64,000 bases of DNA from an uncultured Ureaplasma sp. (GTDB taxonomy: Bacteria; Bacillota_I; Bacilli_A; Mycoplasmatales; Mycoplasmoidaceae). This document shows, piece by piece, positions 45,054-55,397 of this stretch. The position numbers and the translations under genes were made by a program. Positions within the stretch are counted from its first letter, which is position 1. Each line of letters starts with the position of its first letter. Location: positions 1 through 64,000 of the forward strand of contig CADCCU010000005.1 of the NCBI GenBank assembly GCA_902800015.1, read 5' to 3'. The notes under the pieces are model-generated. The model was not told the origin of the DNA. It did not search any database and saw only the letters and a list, made by a program, of their open reading frames with translations.

Positions 45054-45977
45054 TTATTTATTTACTACTTTGTAAATGTTTTTTAATTTAATGACAAAAT
45101 GGTTAATTCCAGAACGGGTTATTTTAATTTTATATGTTTGTTGGTATAAATTAGCCAATTCACTAATACTTGCAGTTGGATAATTTAGACGTAATTGACA
45201 ATACTTTTTAAATTTATCGTTTTGATCTTTATATAATTGGGCGTTTATTATTGCTTTAATCATAGTTGTTTGTATGTCGCTTGCCTTTGCAGATTTAGAT
45301 ATATTTGATATATCTAAATTGTTTAATCGGTGTAACTGATTATTAAAATCTCTTGAAATTATGGTATCTTCTAATAAAGACATATTTTCAATTGCGTTAA
45401 TATGTTTCAAAAAATCAGAAACTTCGGTTGAACGCTTAATATAAAGTACAGTACTATATTTTCGCTTCAATAAAATTGGTGAAAGTCTTCAACTAATAAG
45501 AATTTGTTGAATTAATCTTAGGTATTTACCATTAGTACTTCTGATTTCTAAATGATAAAATGGTTTAGAGATATCGCTGATACTTCCGCCACTTAAAAAA
45601 GCTCCGATAACATAAGCACTTTTTTCTTTTTCAGTTTTAGTAAATTTTATATCTTTATCATCTAAAACTTTTAACTCGTTGAGAAGCTGTTCAAACTTTA
45701 CTTGATTAATAGTTAACCGATAAAGTCGTTTTTTATTAAAATTATTAATTTCACTGTATGACAAATGGTGATCAGTCTTAACTATCTTATCTAAACATTC
45801 AGTAATAAATCTTATCACAAATGAGAAATTAGATTCAACATAATATTCAATTTTTGATTGTGATAAAGAAATCTTCATACGATTTGTTAAAAATGATGAT
45901 AAAATCCTTTTTATTGATTCAGTATCGTAATCATTATTGCAAATTTCTTGTTTAATTGAAACACTAAATGTTGGCAT
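45054..45977 (-). CDS. whiA: WhiA-family DNA-binding protein
   Basis: A 307-residue homolog of sporulation and division regulator WhiA. The N-terminal part starts MPTFSVSIKQEICNND and has degenerate LAGLIDADG homing-endonuclease motifs, for example SAYVIGAFLSGGSISD. The C-terminal part ends in a helix-turn-helix region (LRLNYPTASISELANLYQ...ITRSGINHFVIKLKNIY). In Firmicutes WhiA influences cell division and chromosome segregation. The start is the ATG that overlaps the trxB stop (TAATG), and trxB-whiA proximity is conserved in Bacillus. One Trp is TGA at 45489-45491. Confidence 0.9.
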
Positions 45978-46933
45978 TATTTCCAAGACTTTAAATATTG
46001 TATGATATTCAATCCAGCAACTGAACCATCATTAACAGCTGTTGGTATTTGTTTAAATTGATTATTACATACATCACCTATAGCATAAATACCTGGGATA
46101 CTTGTTTCCATCTTTTGGTTATGAATAATAAAATGTTTATCATCAAGTAATTTAGTATTTTTAATAAAATCTGTCGCTGGATTTAAACCAGTGAAATTGA
46201 AAATGCAAAAACAATTAATTTTTTTTTGTTCATTTGTATTCACATCTTTAATTATTGCGCCGGTTATTTTGTTTCCATCACCAAGTACAGTATCAATGGT
46301 TGAATTATAAATGATTTCAATATTATTTGCTTGTTTTAATACATTCATATCTGAATGTTGTAAATTTAATTTGTCATATTTAACAACAAGGTAAATATGT
46401 TTACAAATTTTAGATAAGTAGATTGCATTATCTAAAGCAGAATCACCGTTACCAAAAACAATAACATCTTTATCTTTTGCTAAGCTACCATCACACATTG
46501 CACAATAACTAATACCTTTATTTTCATACTTATCAGCATCTTTCGCAATTAGTTTGTTTTCATTCATACCAGTAGCTATAATTAATGCCTTAGCATATCG
46601 TGTAGCACCATCAGTTGTATATACAACATGATAATTTAAATATTGATCAATTTGCGAAACTTCACCAAACAATGAAATAGCACCTGATTGTTGTGCTTGT
46701 TCATACATTTGTAATGCTAAGTCAGGACCTGAAATTGATTTAAAACCTGGATAATTAGTTATATTATGTACTATATTAACCAATTTACCACCTGGAACAT
46801 TTTTTTCAATATAAGCCACTTTATATCCAGCGGCAGCAATATAAATAGATGCAGATAAAGAACTTGGTCCCCCACCTATAATGACGACATCAAATGTGTT
46901 AGAATCACACATCATTTTATGTTGTAATGGCAT
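45977..46933 (-). CDS. trxB: Thioredoxin reductase
   Basis: NADPH-dependent flavoprotein that reduces thioredoxin; 318 residues. FAD motif DVVIIGGGPSSLSASIY is near the N-terminus, PGGKLVNI follows, then redox disulfide CAMCDGSL, NADPH motif VFGNGDSALDNAIYL and the C-terminal FAD motif GIYAIGDVCN. A good Shine-Dalgarno (AGGAG) lies 6 bases before ATG at 46933, which supports that start over the in-frame ATG seven codons on. In a glutathione-poor mycoplasma it is the main thiol defence. Its stop overlaps the whiA start. Confidence 0.95.
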   Translation of the reverse strand: MPLQHKMMCDSNTFDVVIIGGGPSSLSASIYIAAAGYKVAYIEKNVPGGKLVNIVHNITNYPGFKSISGPDLALQMYEQAQQSGAISLFGEVSQIDQYLNYHVVYTTDGATRYAKALIIATGMNENKLIAKDADKYENKGISYCAMCDGSLAKDKDVIVFGNGDSALDNAIYLSKICKHIYLVVKYDKLNLQHSDMNVLKQANNIEIIYNSTIDTVLGDGNKITGAIIKDVNTNEQKKINCFCIFNFTGLNPATDFIKNTKLLDDKHFIIHNQKMETSIPGIYAIGDVCNNQFKQIPTAVNDGSVAGLNIIQYLKSWK

Positions 46934-46961
46934 ATCTACTCCTATTTAAGAACAAAAATAT

Positions 46962-47858
46962 TTATTTATTTTTATTTTTAATAATGTTTTTAGATTCAAT
47001 GTATTCGGGTGCAAATTGAATAATTTTATAGAAATCTTTTGGATTTAAAGATACTCTTCCTAATAGAAAACCGTCAACACTACGAATCTTTAAAATTTCA
47101 GCAGCATTATTAACATCAACACCACCGCCGTATAAAACGTGAATATCTTTAGCAACAGTTTGATCATACATATTTGCAATAATAGAACGAATTAATGCTA
47201 TATTTGTTTTAATTTCTTCAATTGTTGCTGGTTCTTTGCCAATAGCTCAAATTGGTTCATACGCAATAATCACTTTTTTTACTTCTACATCACTAACATC
47301 TTTTAAGAAATTTAGAAGTTGTTTTGTAAGCGATTTTTGTGTTTCGTTGGCAGTTTTCTCTTCAATGGTTTCACCAATGCAAAGAATTGGTATCATTTTG
47401 TTTGCTAATAAAACCTTAATTGTTTCATTTACATCTGAACTGCTCCAATTAAAATATGTTCTTTTTTCACTATGAGCCACAATTGCATAATTTATTCCAT
47501 ACTCATGAACTTGAGCGTATGAAACAAGTCCAGTATATGAACCTTCTTCTTTATAATGAACATCTTGGGCAACAGTAACTATACCATGTTTAGCCATACC
47601 ACAAACCGGTAATAAACCAATTGCTGTAGGAGCAACTCCTATAACAACATTTTTCATAGTTTTTAAAACTTTATCTTTGCCGATTAATTTATTAAAAATT
47701 TTGAAATATGACTTAATATCTGCAAATTTAAAATTCATTTTTCAGTTGGCAATAAATACTTTGTTGTTTGATTCAACAACAAGTTTTTTAACTAATTGTT
47801 TTTTGCTTGGTTTCTTTTCTTTTTCGTTAATTGTTTTTTGAGATTGTACGTTTTCCAT
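46962..47858 (-). CDS. tpiA: Triosephosphate isomerase with N-terminal extension
   Basis: Glycolytic enzyme interconverting DHAP and glyceraldehyde 3-phosphate; 298 residues, longer than the usual 250. The catalytic set is present: Lys in FIANWKMNF, His in VAHSEKRTYF, Glu in AYEPIWAIGKEPAT (Trp from TGA) and phosphate loop LYGGGVDVNNA. About 33 residues rich in Lys, Glu and Gln precede the normal start (MENVQSQKTINEKEKKPSKK). A later ATG would lose the active-site Lys, so the extension is probably real. The C-terminal about 15 residues are also additional. Confidence 0.93.
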
Positions 47859-47891
47859 AATATTTTTATAATTATACTTTATATTTTTTTA

Positions 47892-48029
47892 TTATTTTTT
47901 GCAATAAATGAATGTGAGAATCATTCCAACTATACAGCAAATTGTAAAAATCGACAAAATAATAGTAAAAACAATTCTTTTTTTAATCAATTTTTTATCT
48001 AAAATAACAGGCTTATTTTTCTTTTCCAT
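47892..48029 (-). CDS. Small single-span membrane protein
   Basis: A 45-residue protein: basic N-terminus (MEKKNKPVILDKKLIKKR), one hydrophobic segment with two adjacent Cys (VFTIILSIFTICCIVGMIL) and a short tail. GGAAAA lies 6-9 bases before its ATG. It overlaps the pepA 3' end by 17 bases in another frame, so it would be translated by coupling. Basic-hydrophobic composition and the placement between pepA and tpiA suggest a real gene. Without comparison to relatives this remains moderate. Confidence 0.5.
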   Translation of the reverse strand: MEKKNKPVILDKKLIKKRIVFTIILSIFTICCIVGMILTFIYCKK

Positions 48030-49374
48030 TGAAGTTTTCCTTTACAAATGCAAATAATGTATCTAATAATACAGGAACTGGATATGATTTGCCTCTAGCT
48101 TTAAATTCACTTGTTCCTGCAATATCCAAATGAATAAAATCAACATCTTTAGCAAATTCTTTTAAAAAGCTTGCAGCTGAGATAGAAGAACCAAATGGTT
48201 TTTCGACACAGTTAATTAAATCAGCCAATAAAGAAGATTTTAATGCTGTCGAAAAGTATGGATGAAAAGGCATGTTTCATACATATTCGCCAACTGATCT
48301 TGCAGTTTTATCAAATAAAACAATGTTTGATTCATTTGTTGATCAAAATCCGGTATATAAATCACCAAAAGCTACAACAATTGCTCCAGTTAATGTTGCG
48401 ATTGTAGCTACTGATTTAACACCTAAATCCTTTATTGCATAAGTGATTCCATCAGCAAGAATTAATCGACCTTCAGCATCTGTATTTGTAATCTCAACTG
48501 TTTTTTTAGAATATGAAGTAATTACATCACCAACTTTTGTACAGTTGCTACCAATTTCATTAACAGCTAAAGGCATAACAACTGCAAAATTAGGTTTTAT
48601 TTTGTTTAAGCAAAATGCATACATAACTCCAGCAGCAATGGCTGCACCTGACATGTCATATTGCATGCCTGTTAAATGACCACTTGGTTTTAAATTTATA
48701 CCACCTGTATCAAAAGTTATGCCTTTACCAATAAGAGCAAATTTTGGTTTTGAATTTTTGAATTTGATTGAAATTAACTTTGGCTCATTTGCTTTGGTTG
48801 AAGCATTACCAACAGCTAATATCAGACCCATTTGTTTTTTAATCAAATCTGATTTATTTAAAATTTTGATTTCTATTTGGTTGCTGAACGGTTCAAAAGT
48901 TTTTTTAATCATATCAGCAAATGTTGTAGGATTCATATAATTGTTTGGCATCAATTGCATTTGTCTTGCAAAATTATTTGCTTGCGACATTAATTTTGCC
49001 TTGTCTACTAATTTTTGATATTTTTTATCATAGATAAAATTATTAATAATCCTATCATTAGTAGTTGTTTTTAAATTAAATGGTAAATGGTTAAAATATT
49101 CACTACTATTTAACATACAAGTTATCACAGCTTGATGCTTTTCATTAGGAATCATTGATAAAAAACTATTTAAATCAATATCAAAATCTTTATTAAATTT
49201 ACCAAATGTTTCACGAATCATTCAATTAAATTGTCGAAAACAAAAATATTTTTTATCAAGAACAAAATTAATCTTATGATTTTCTAAAAAATATGAATAT
49301 GGTTTATGAGTCGCATTTGATGCAATAGCAACTAAAATCATTTTGTTTTTTTTCTTATCATTTAATAGATACAT
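48013..49374 (-). CDS. pepA: Leucyl aminopeptidase (M17 family)
   Basis: Cytosolic two-metal aminopeptidase that frees amino acids from imported peptides; 453 residues. Catalytic motifs are KGITFDTGGINLKPS, DMSGAAIAAGVM, NEIGSNCTKVGDVI and the signature NTDAEGRLILADGI. The C-terminal FIHLDIAGTSEF also fits. The N-terminal domain is short and poorly conserved, typical of mycoplasmas. An alternative start at 49341 would remove 11 residues. TGA Trp codons occur in the N-terminal part and near 48280. Confidence 0.93.
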
Positions 49375-49437
49375 AATATAAATATTTTATATTTATATAT
49401 TGCAAAAAATAAATTAACAAAAGAATATTGTGTGTAA

Positions 49438-49899
49438 TTACTGCAAATTTTCAGTTTTTATTTGTTTCTTATTGTTGATATAGTTATATACAACAATAGA
49501 CAAAACACTTGCAATTGGATATATTAAAGCGCAACTAAATAGAGCATAAATATTGAATACATCAACTTTAGTAGATGCGTTAATAATTAAACCAATAATC
49601 ATACCTAACAATAAGATGATGTAGCGGATACTATATAAGAAAATAGCAATAATTGTTATTCGTGATTTATGATTACCGTTAAAAATTCACCGATTACTAA
49701 TATATCCAAAAAATAAGCACAAATAAATAAAAGGAATGTTAATTAAACATCCATATAAGATACAGTAATTTTTATAAACTACACTTAAACTGATACAAAT
49801 AATAAAAGCAATTAATACAAACAATGAATTAAACAATAAAAAACAAATGTTTATTTTTTTATCAAACAAATTATTTTTATTTTGTTGTTTATTATCCAT
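49438..49899 (-). CDS. Membrane protein, four predicted transmembrane segments
   Basis: A 153-residue protein. After a polar N-terminus (MDNKQQNKNNLFDKK) four hydrophobic segments lie at about 17-38, 47-66, 82-105 and 112-135, and the C-terminus is Lys/Asn-rich. Its ATG overlaps the upp stop (TAATG), so the two are coupled. In several mycoplasmas an AtpI-like four-helix protein follows upp and precedes the ATP synthase genes. Here pepA follows instead, so an AtpI relationship is only a guess from place and topology. One Trp is TGA at 49687-49689. Confidence 0.7.
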
Positions 49900-50519
49900 T
49901 ATTTAGTGCCGAATATACGGTCACCAGCATCTCCTAATCCTGGAATAATATAAGAATTCTTATTTAATTTCTTATCTACAGCACAAGTATATACTGGAAT
50001 TTTATTATCATATTTTTCTAATGTTTTTAAACCTTCAGGTGCAGCAAGTACACAAGCAAAACGAATTGATTTAGGTTTAAACTTCTTAACCATTTGGATT
50101 GCTTTAACAATAGAGTGACCAGTAGCAAGCATTGGGTCAAGAATAATAACATCAGATTCTTTAATTCTCGCTGGCATCTTACAATAATATTCAATTGGTT
50201 TTTTTGTTTTTTCATCACGATAAAGACCTATATGGCCAATAGCAGCTTGTGGCATCATTAATTTAAAACCATCAACCATGCCTAATCCAGCTCGTAAAAT
50301 TGGCACAAGAATTACTGGTGTGATTAATTTATAACCTAAAGCCTTAGACAAAGGTGTTTCAATTTCATAACTAACTACTTTTAAATCCTTAGTTACTTCA
50401 TAAGTCATTAATTGTGATAATTCTTGTAAGTATGCTCGAAAATCACGTGAATTTGTATTTTTATCACGCATACGTGATAATTTCATCTTAATTAATGGAT
50501 GATTAATAATTTTATACAT
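49899..50519 (-). CDS. upp: Uracil phosphoribosyltransferase
   Basis: Converts uracil and PRPP to UMP; 206 residues, the normal length. It begins MYKIINHPLIKMKLSRMRD. RAGLGMVDGFKLMMPQA, GHIGLYRDEKT, PRPP motif VIILDPMLATGHSIVKAI and the uracil-binding end PGLGDAGDRIFGT are all present. It lies just downstream of the nucleoside transporter permease (2 bases between stop and start), so uptake and salvage genes are probably one transcript. Confidence 0.96.
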   Translation of the reverse strand: MYKIINHPLIKMKLSRMRDKNTNSRDFRAYLQELSQLMTYEVTKDLKVVSYEIETPLSKALGYKLITPVILVPILRAGLGMVDGFKLMMPQAAIGHIGLYRDEKTKKPIEYYCKMPARIKESDVIILDPMLATGHSIVKAIQMVKKFKPKSIRFACVLAAPEGLKTLEKYDNKIPVYTCAVDKKLNKNSYIIPGLGDAGDRIFGTK

Positions 50520-50521
50520 AT

Positions 50522-51442
50522 CTACCGCATCTCTCTATTAAATGGTATACCGTCAAATTCTGGCGCTTTTACTCACTTAGCAAAAAATATCAATGTTAAG
50601 AAAGTAATAATATATGGCAATGCATATGCTAAGTCTTTGGCAAGTCCGATATTTGTTAATACGCTTGACATACATAGTGAAATTAATAATGAAAAGATAA
50701 ATGAAGTTACAGCAATTCATTCAATTTTTCACGCACCAACAATCATAATTGCTAAAGCTAAAAAGCCTAAACCTTGAACATTTCCCTGAGATTGTTTAAT
50801 GTTAAATAAATATATAGCACCTGCTAATCCGGCAATTGCACTTGAAGATAAAACTGCAATTCATTGATATTTATTTACACTAATTGATTGAGCATCAACA
50901 GCAAATGGGTTTTCACCAACTGCAATATATCTTAAACCAATTTTTGTTTTATTAACAACTAATCAAATAATACCCACAATAACTAGGGCAAGTATAAACA
51001 TTATTAATGATGAGCCATATACACTGCCACCAATATATAAAAAGTCATCAAAACCAGTTGCAAGTTTAGATGCACCATTATAGAAAACAGCACCTAATTT
51101 ACTGTTAACAAAAGTACATAGAGCAACACCAATTAAATTAATGGCTGTACCACTAATAACATGATTTGCTTTTAGGTTAATACATGCAAATGCATGCAAA
51201 CCTCCTGTAATCATTGTGGCAATCATAGTCAATAAAAAGGCAAAGATAATTCCGGAACTTCCCATTGTTGTAAAGCCAAATAATGGTGAAGAGAAAATAC
51301 CGAAGAAAATAACTCCAAAACACATCATACCATCTATACCAATATTTACAATTCCAGCACGTTCAGATAGATATCCCGAAATCGCGCCTAATAATAATAC
51401 AGCACCATATAAAAATGCATAATTTATTATCATTCCACTCAT
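50522..51442 (-). CDS. Nucleoside ABC transporter permease 2 (NupQ-like)
   Basis: A 306-residue permease of the BmpA-type nucleoside importer. The N-terminal part has GAISGYLSERAGIVNIGIDGMMCFG, the signature of this branched-chain-like permease family, followed by about eight hydrophobic segments. The C-terminus is EFDGIPFNREMR. It starts at the TAATG junction with the upstream permease, with AGGAGGT 7-8 bases before its ATG. It pairs with the larger permease to form the channel, and ends 2 bases before upp. Confidence 0.88.
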
Positions 51443-53718
51443 TATCTATTACCTCCTATAGCCGTTTTTTTATCTATCTTAATTTGTTTATTTAATGCCG
51501 AAGTAATATACTCATCTCTAATCTCATTTTTAACTAACTTATATGCAGTTTTTGTCTTATAATGAATAATTTCCTTTATTTGGTCTTCATATAAACTATA
51601 AGATTCACCTAAAACGATTTGCTTTTCAATTATTTCTTGAGCAAATTTATCGATTTTAGATATTTTGCACTCATAAAAAGGTGTGATCATTACATCATAA
51701 CCATATTTTGGTTTCTTGATAGATTCCTTAAGCACTTTTGTGTATGCATCATATGCATATTTTTCGTAATTATGAAAACTGCTGAACACTTCGTTCTCAT
51801 CTTTGTTATTTGTTTTAGACATTTTTTTCTTAGATTTAATTTCAAATTTCAATTCTTTAATTGCTAAACGATACACCTTGTTTAATTCTTTAATCTTTAC
51901 TTTTCTTGTTGTAGGTGATTTATTATTCATAATTTCAGCTTTTTGATTATCATAATCTTTATTAGCTTCAGCTAATTTATCCTTATAAAATCTGTTTAAT
52001 CGTTTATAAATCATATGAAGATTGAAATTATTTTCTTTATTTAAAATAATTTGTTTTTCAAAATTATTGCTAATTTGTTTTGAACGAATTAATGCTACAA
52101 CAAGCAAGTTGTATACACATCTATTTATATATGCTGCATCTTTCAATAGTTTAGGTTCAATGTTGTTATATTTTAAAACTTCAATTGTATTTTTTGATAA
52201 ATAGAATTCAGTTCTTTCTTCATATAAATCAATAAGATTATCTAGTAATTTTTTTAGTCTTTTATTTTTCGTAGATGATGGTAATTTGCCAACATATTGT
52301 TGTTTTAAATTTTTAATCTGATCGCTAAAATTATCGTGGTGAATATCTAAATCAGGATTCTTATTAACTAAAGCAATTAACTTAATTACCTTTTGTCTAA
52401 TAGCATTAATGTCTTCACCAATTTTGTGATAATGTTTAAGTGTATAAATTGTTGAAATAACATTATCAATATTATCGCCTTGATCATGAACAAATTTATT
52501 ATAGCTAGTCTCATTCCTTTTTCCATCAAATATCTTTCTAATCCAAATTCATGGTTTAAAGTAATACATTAATGAAATTATTGCTGCACCATAAACGATA
52601 ATACCAAACATTAGATCTGTAATAACTGGGTCAACTAGTAATTCTGTTTGAATAGTTGATTTAGCATTTTGCACCATAGCAAAAAATAATGAAATAGGCA
52701 ATACAGCTAATGGGTTATTCATAGAAATTAATCCTACTGAAATTCCATTGAATCCCTCAACTGGAATAGCCTTAGCAGTTGTTGTTACAAATATTTGGTT
52801 ATTGTTGCCACAATAAATCATTGCGCCTAGTAATCCAGCAAGTATTCCAGAAATTAACATTGCTATGATACGTTTTGATTTAACATTAATTCCTGCATAT
52901 GTTGAAGCTGTTAGACTTAAACCAGTAGTAGAAATTTTTCTGCCAAATGTTGAATAATTAAGAATAACAATAGAAACAGGAATAACAATTGCAATAATAA
53001 TAGTTAACGGTAATCATGCACCATTTAATGTACTTGTTCAATTGGTAATGTTTAATGATACATCACTTGGAAGTTCTTCAGTATACAAACCAGTTGAATT
53101 TATTATTCCCATATTATTAGCAACTGTTCTTACAAATAAAGTTCCTAAAAAGAATATTGTTCAGTTAAATAAAATGGAAGTAATAACCTCATTAACATTC
53201 AGATATGTTTTTAATAAACCAATAATTACAGCAATTACTGCACCAGCTAACATAGCTACTAAGACAACTAGCACTTGTCCTAATCCTGGCATAATCCCTG
53301 CATTATGTAATGCAAAACCAGTAATAACACCAAATTGACCGCCAAACATCATTTGACCTGAAATACCGATATTAAATAATCCGGCTTTTTGAGCAAAGAT
53401 GAAAGACAATGCTGCCACAGCAAATATTGAAATTGAAGAAATTGTAGACTTAGCATTGCCTGTTTCAAATGAGCCATTGAATGGAGCAACAAAAATATAT
53501 TTAAAGATACCACTAAACAATGATCCGTTGCCATAGATCATAATTACTAATAGCACAGCGAATAATAATGAGATAATGATTGATAATAGGGAAGCAAAAA
53601 TATTCTTTGTTGTTTTTTTACGTTTATCACTATAAAGGAATTGTAATCATTTAAATCTTATTTTAATTTTTGTATCTGTACAAAATTTTTGTATCTTTAA
53701 ATTATGTTTTGCTTCCAT
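51442..53718 (-). CDS. Nucleoside ABC transporter permease 1 (NupP-like) with long C-terminal domain
   Basis: A 758-residue protein. Residues 1-385 are the permease: FAQKAGLFNIGISGQMMFGG is the family signature, with eight or more membrane segments, ending near IVYGAAIISLMYYF. About 370 further residues are soluble, highly charged (Lys/Glu/Asn) and probably coiled coil (EANKDYDNQKAEIMNN, KRLNRFYKDKLAE). Related permeases normally lack this domain. The frame is continuous with only TGA inside. The start at 53718 lies 2 bases after the ATPase stop, with AGGAGGT close upstream. The extension must be cytoplasmic or external depending on helix count, which I cannot fix. Confidence 0.85.
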
Positions 53719-53720
53719 AA

Positions 53721-55394
53721 TTAATTACCTCCTGAAATAGTTGTACGCTCAATTTGATGACTATCTATCTTGTTTGAAACATCAGTATTTGATAAATACT
53801 TACCAATTTCAGAACGTTTAGCTTTATGTCCTAAAGTTTCATAAACAATCTTACCATCGTTAATGACCACAATTCTTGATGAAATAGACAAAATTTCATC
53901 TAATTCATAAGAAATTAATAAGATAGCTGTTCCTTTCTTAGCATCCTCAAGTATTTTTTGATGAATATAGTTAATTGCACCTAAGTCAAGTCCACGAGTC
54001 GGTTGAACAATGATTGCAATATTATGTTTTCTTGATAATTCACGACCAATAACTAATTTTTGTTGATTACCACCAGATAATGCTCGTGCTAAAGCTTTAC
54101 CATTATCTGCGCCACGAACATCTCACAAACTAATAATTGATTTTGCATATTTACTTATTTGATGATTGTCTGTAAAACCAAACTTTGTAAATGGATAACG
54201 ATCAATTTCAGGAAGGACAGTATTAATAGCGGTTGTTTCATCAAGAACTAAACCATATTTTAATCTATCTTCAGGAACATGACATAAACCATTTTTGTAT
54301 AGTTTCGATACACTTGTATCAAGAACATTAATTTTTTGATTAGTTTCTGTATTGTAAATATAAACTTCACCAGTAACCTTTTGTTTTAATAGCCCGCCAA
54401 GAATTAATGATAACTCAGTTTGACCATTACCCTCAATACCAGCAAGACCAACAATTTCACCTTGATGAATTGTTAAACTAAAATCATTTAAAGCATTAAT
54501 TTTAGGCTGTGATATTTTAGGAACAGTTAGGTTCTTTATTTCGCAGGCAATTGGACGTTTTTTGTAATAAAGATCTTTGCTTTTATTCTTAGTTCGTACT
54601 AATTTATGACCTACCATATCATTTGCAATTTTTGTTTCATTTGTGTCAGTCTTCTTTACTGTTTTAACTAAACAACCCTTACGAATAATTGTGATATTAT
54701 CAGCAACCTCCATAACTTCATTAAGTTTATGAGTAATTAAAATGATAGTTTTACCTTGTTTTTTAAATTCAAGTAACATTTTTAAAAAACCTTCAATTTC
54801 TTGATCAGAAAGCACAGCTGTAGGTTCATCAAAAATTAAAATATCAGTATCACGATATAACAACTTTAAAATTTCTGTTCTTTGTTGTTGACCAACAGAA
54901 GCATTGATAGACTTAACATCTAAATTAACATCTAGTTTATATAGACGCGCTAATTTTTCAATTTTTGCGCGCGCGGATTTACGATCAATAAAACCGTGTT
55001 TTGTCATTTCACAACCTAAGATAATGTTGTCAAGTAATGTATAAACATTAACTAATTTAAAGTGTTGGTGAACCATCCCGATACCATTAGCTTTTATTGT
55101 TTCAGCAGTTATGCTATCTAATTTGTTACCATTTACAATGATTTTACCAGAATCACATGGATATATGCCAAATAAAATTGACATTAATGTTGTCTTACCT
55201 GCACCATTTTCACCAACAATAGCATGAATCTCATTTTTTTCAACTTTTAAAGTTAAATTATTATTTGCAATTAGTTTTCCACCATTGAATGTTTTGGTGA
55301 TATTTAACATTTCAACTGCATATTTAGTTTCATTAGCTTCATACAAGCTAGTAGTTTTTTCTTGAATATTCTTTTTTCTCTTTTTAAATAACAT
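53721..55394 (-). CDS. Nucleoside ABC transporter, double ATP-binding protein (NupO-like)
   Basis: A 557-residue ATPase with two fused ABC domains, as in RbsA/NupO. Domain 1 has VGENGAGKTTLMSI, GMVHQHFKLV, the altered signature SVGQQQR and LIFDEPTAVLS. Domain 2 has GIEGNGQTELSLIL (no Walker A Lys, normal for this family), PEDRLKYGLV, LSGGNQQK and VQPTRGLD. An N-terminal extension of about 25 basic residues precedes domain 1. It lies between the binding protein and the permease in the operon. One Trp is TGA near 54123. Confidence 0.92.
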
Positions 55395-55397
55395 AAC

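Noticed and set aside
49438-49899. Firm call of AtpI
   Set aside because: Topology and place after upp fit, but ATP synthase genes do not follow and no sequence signature is visible.
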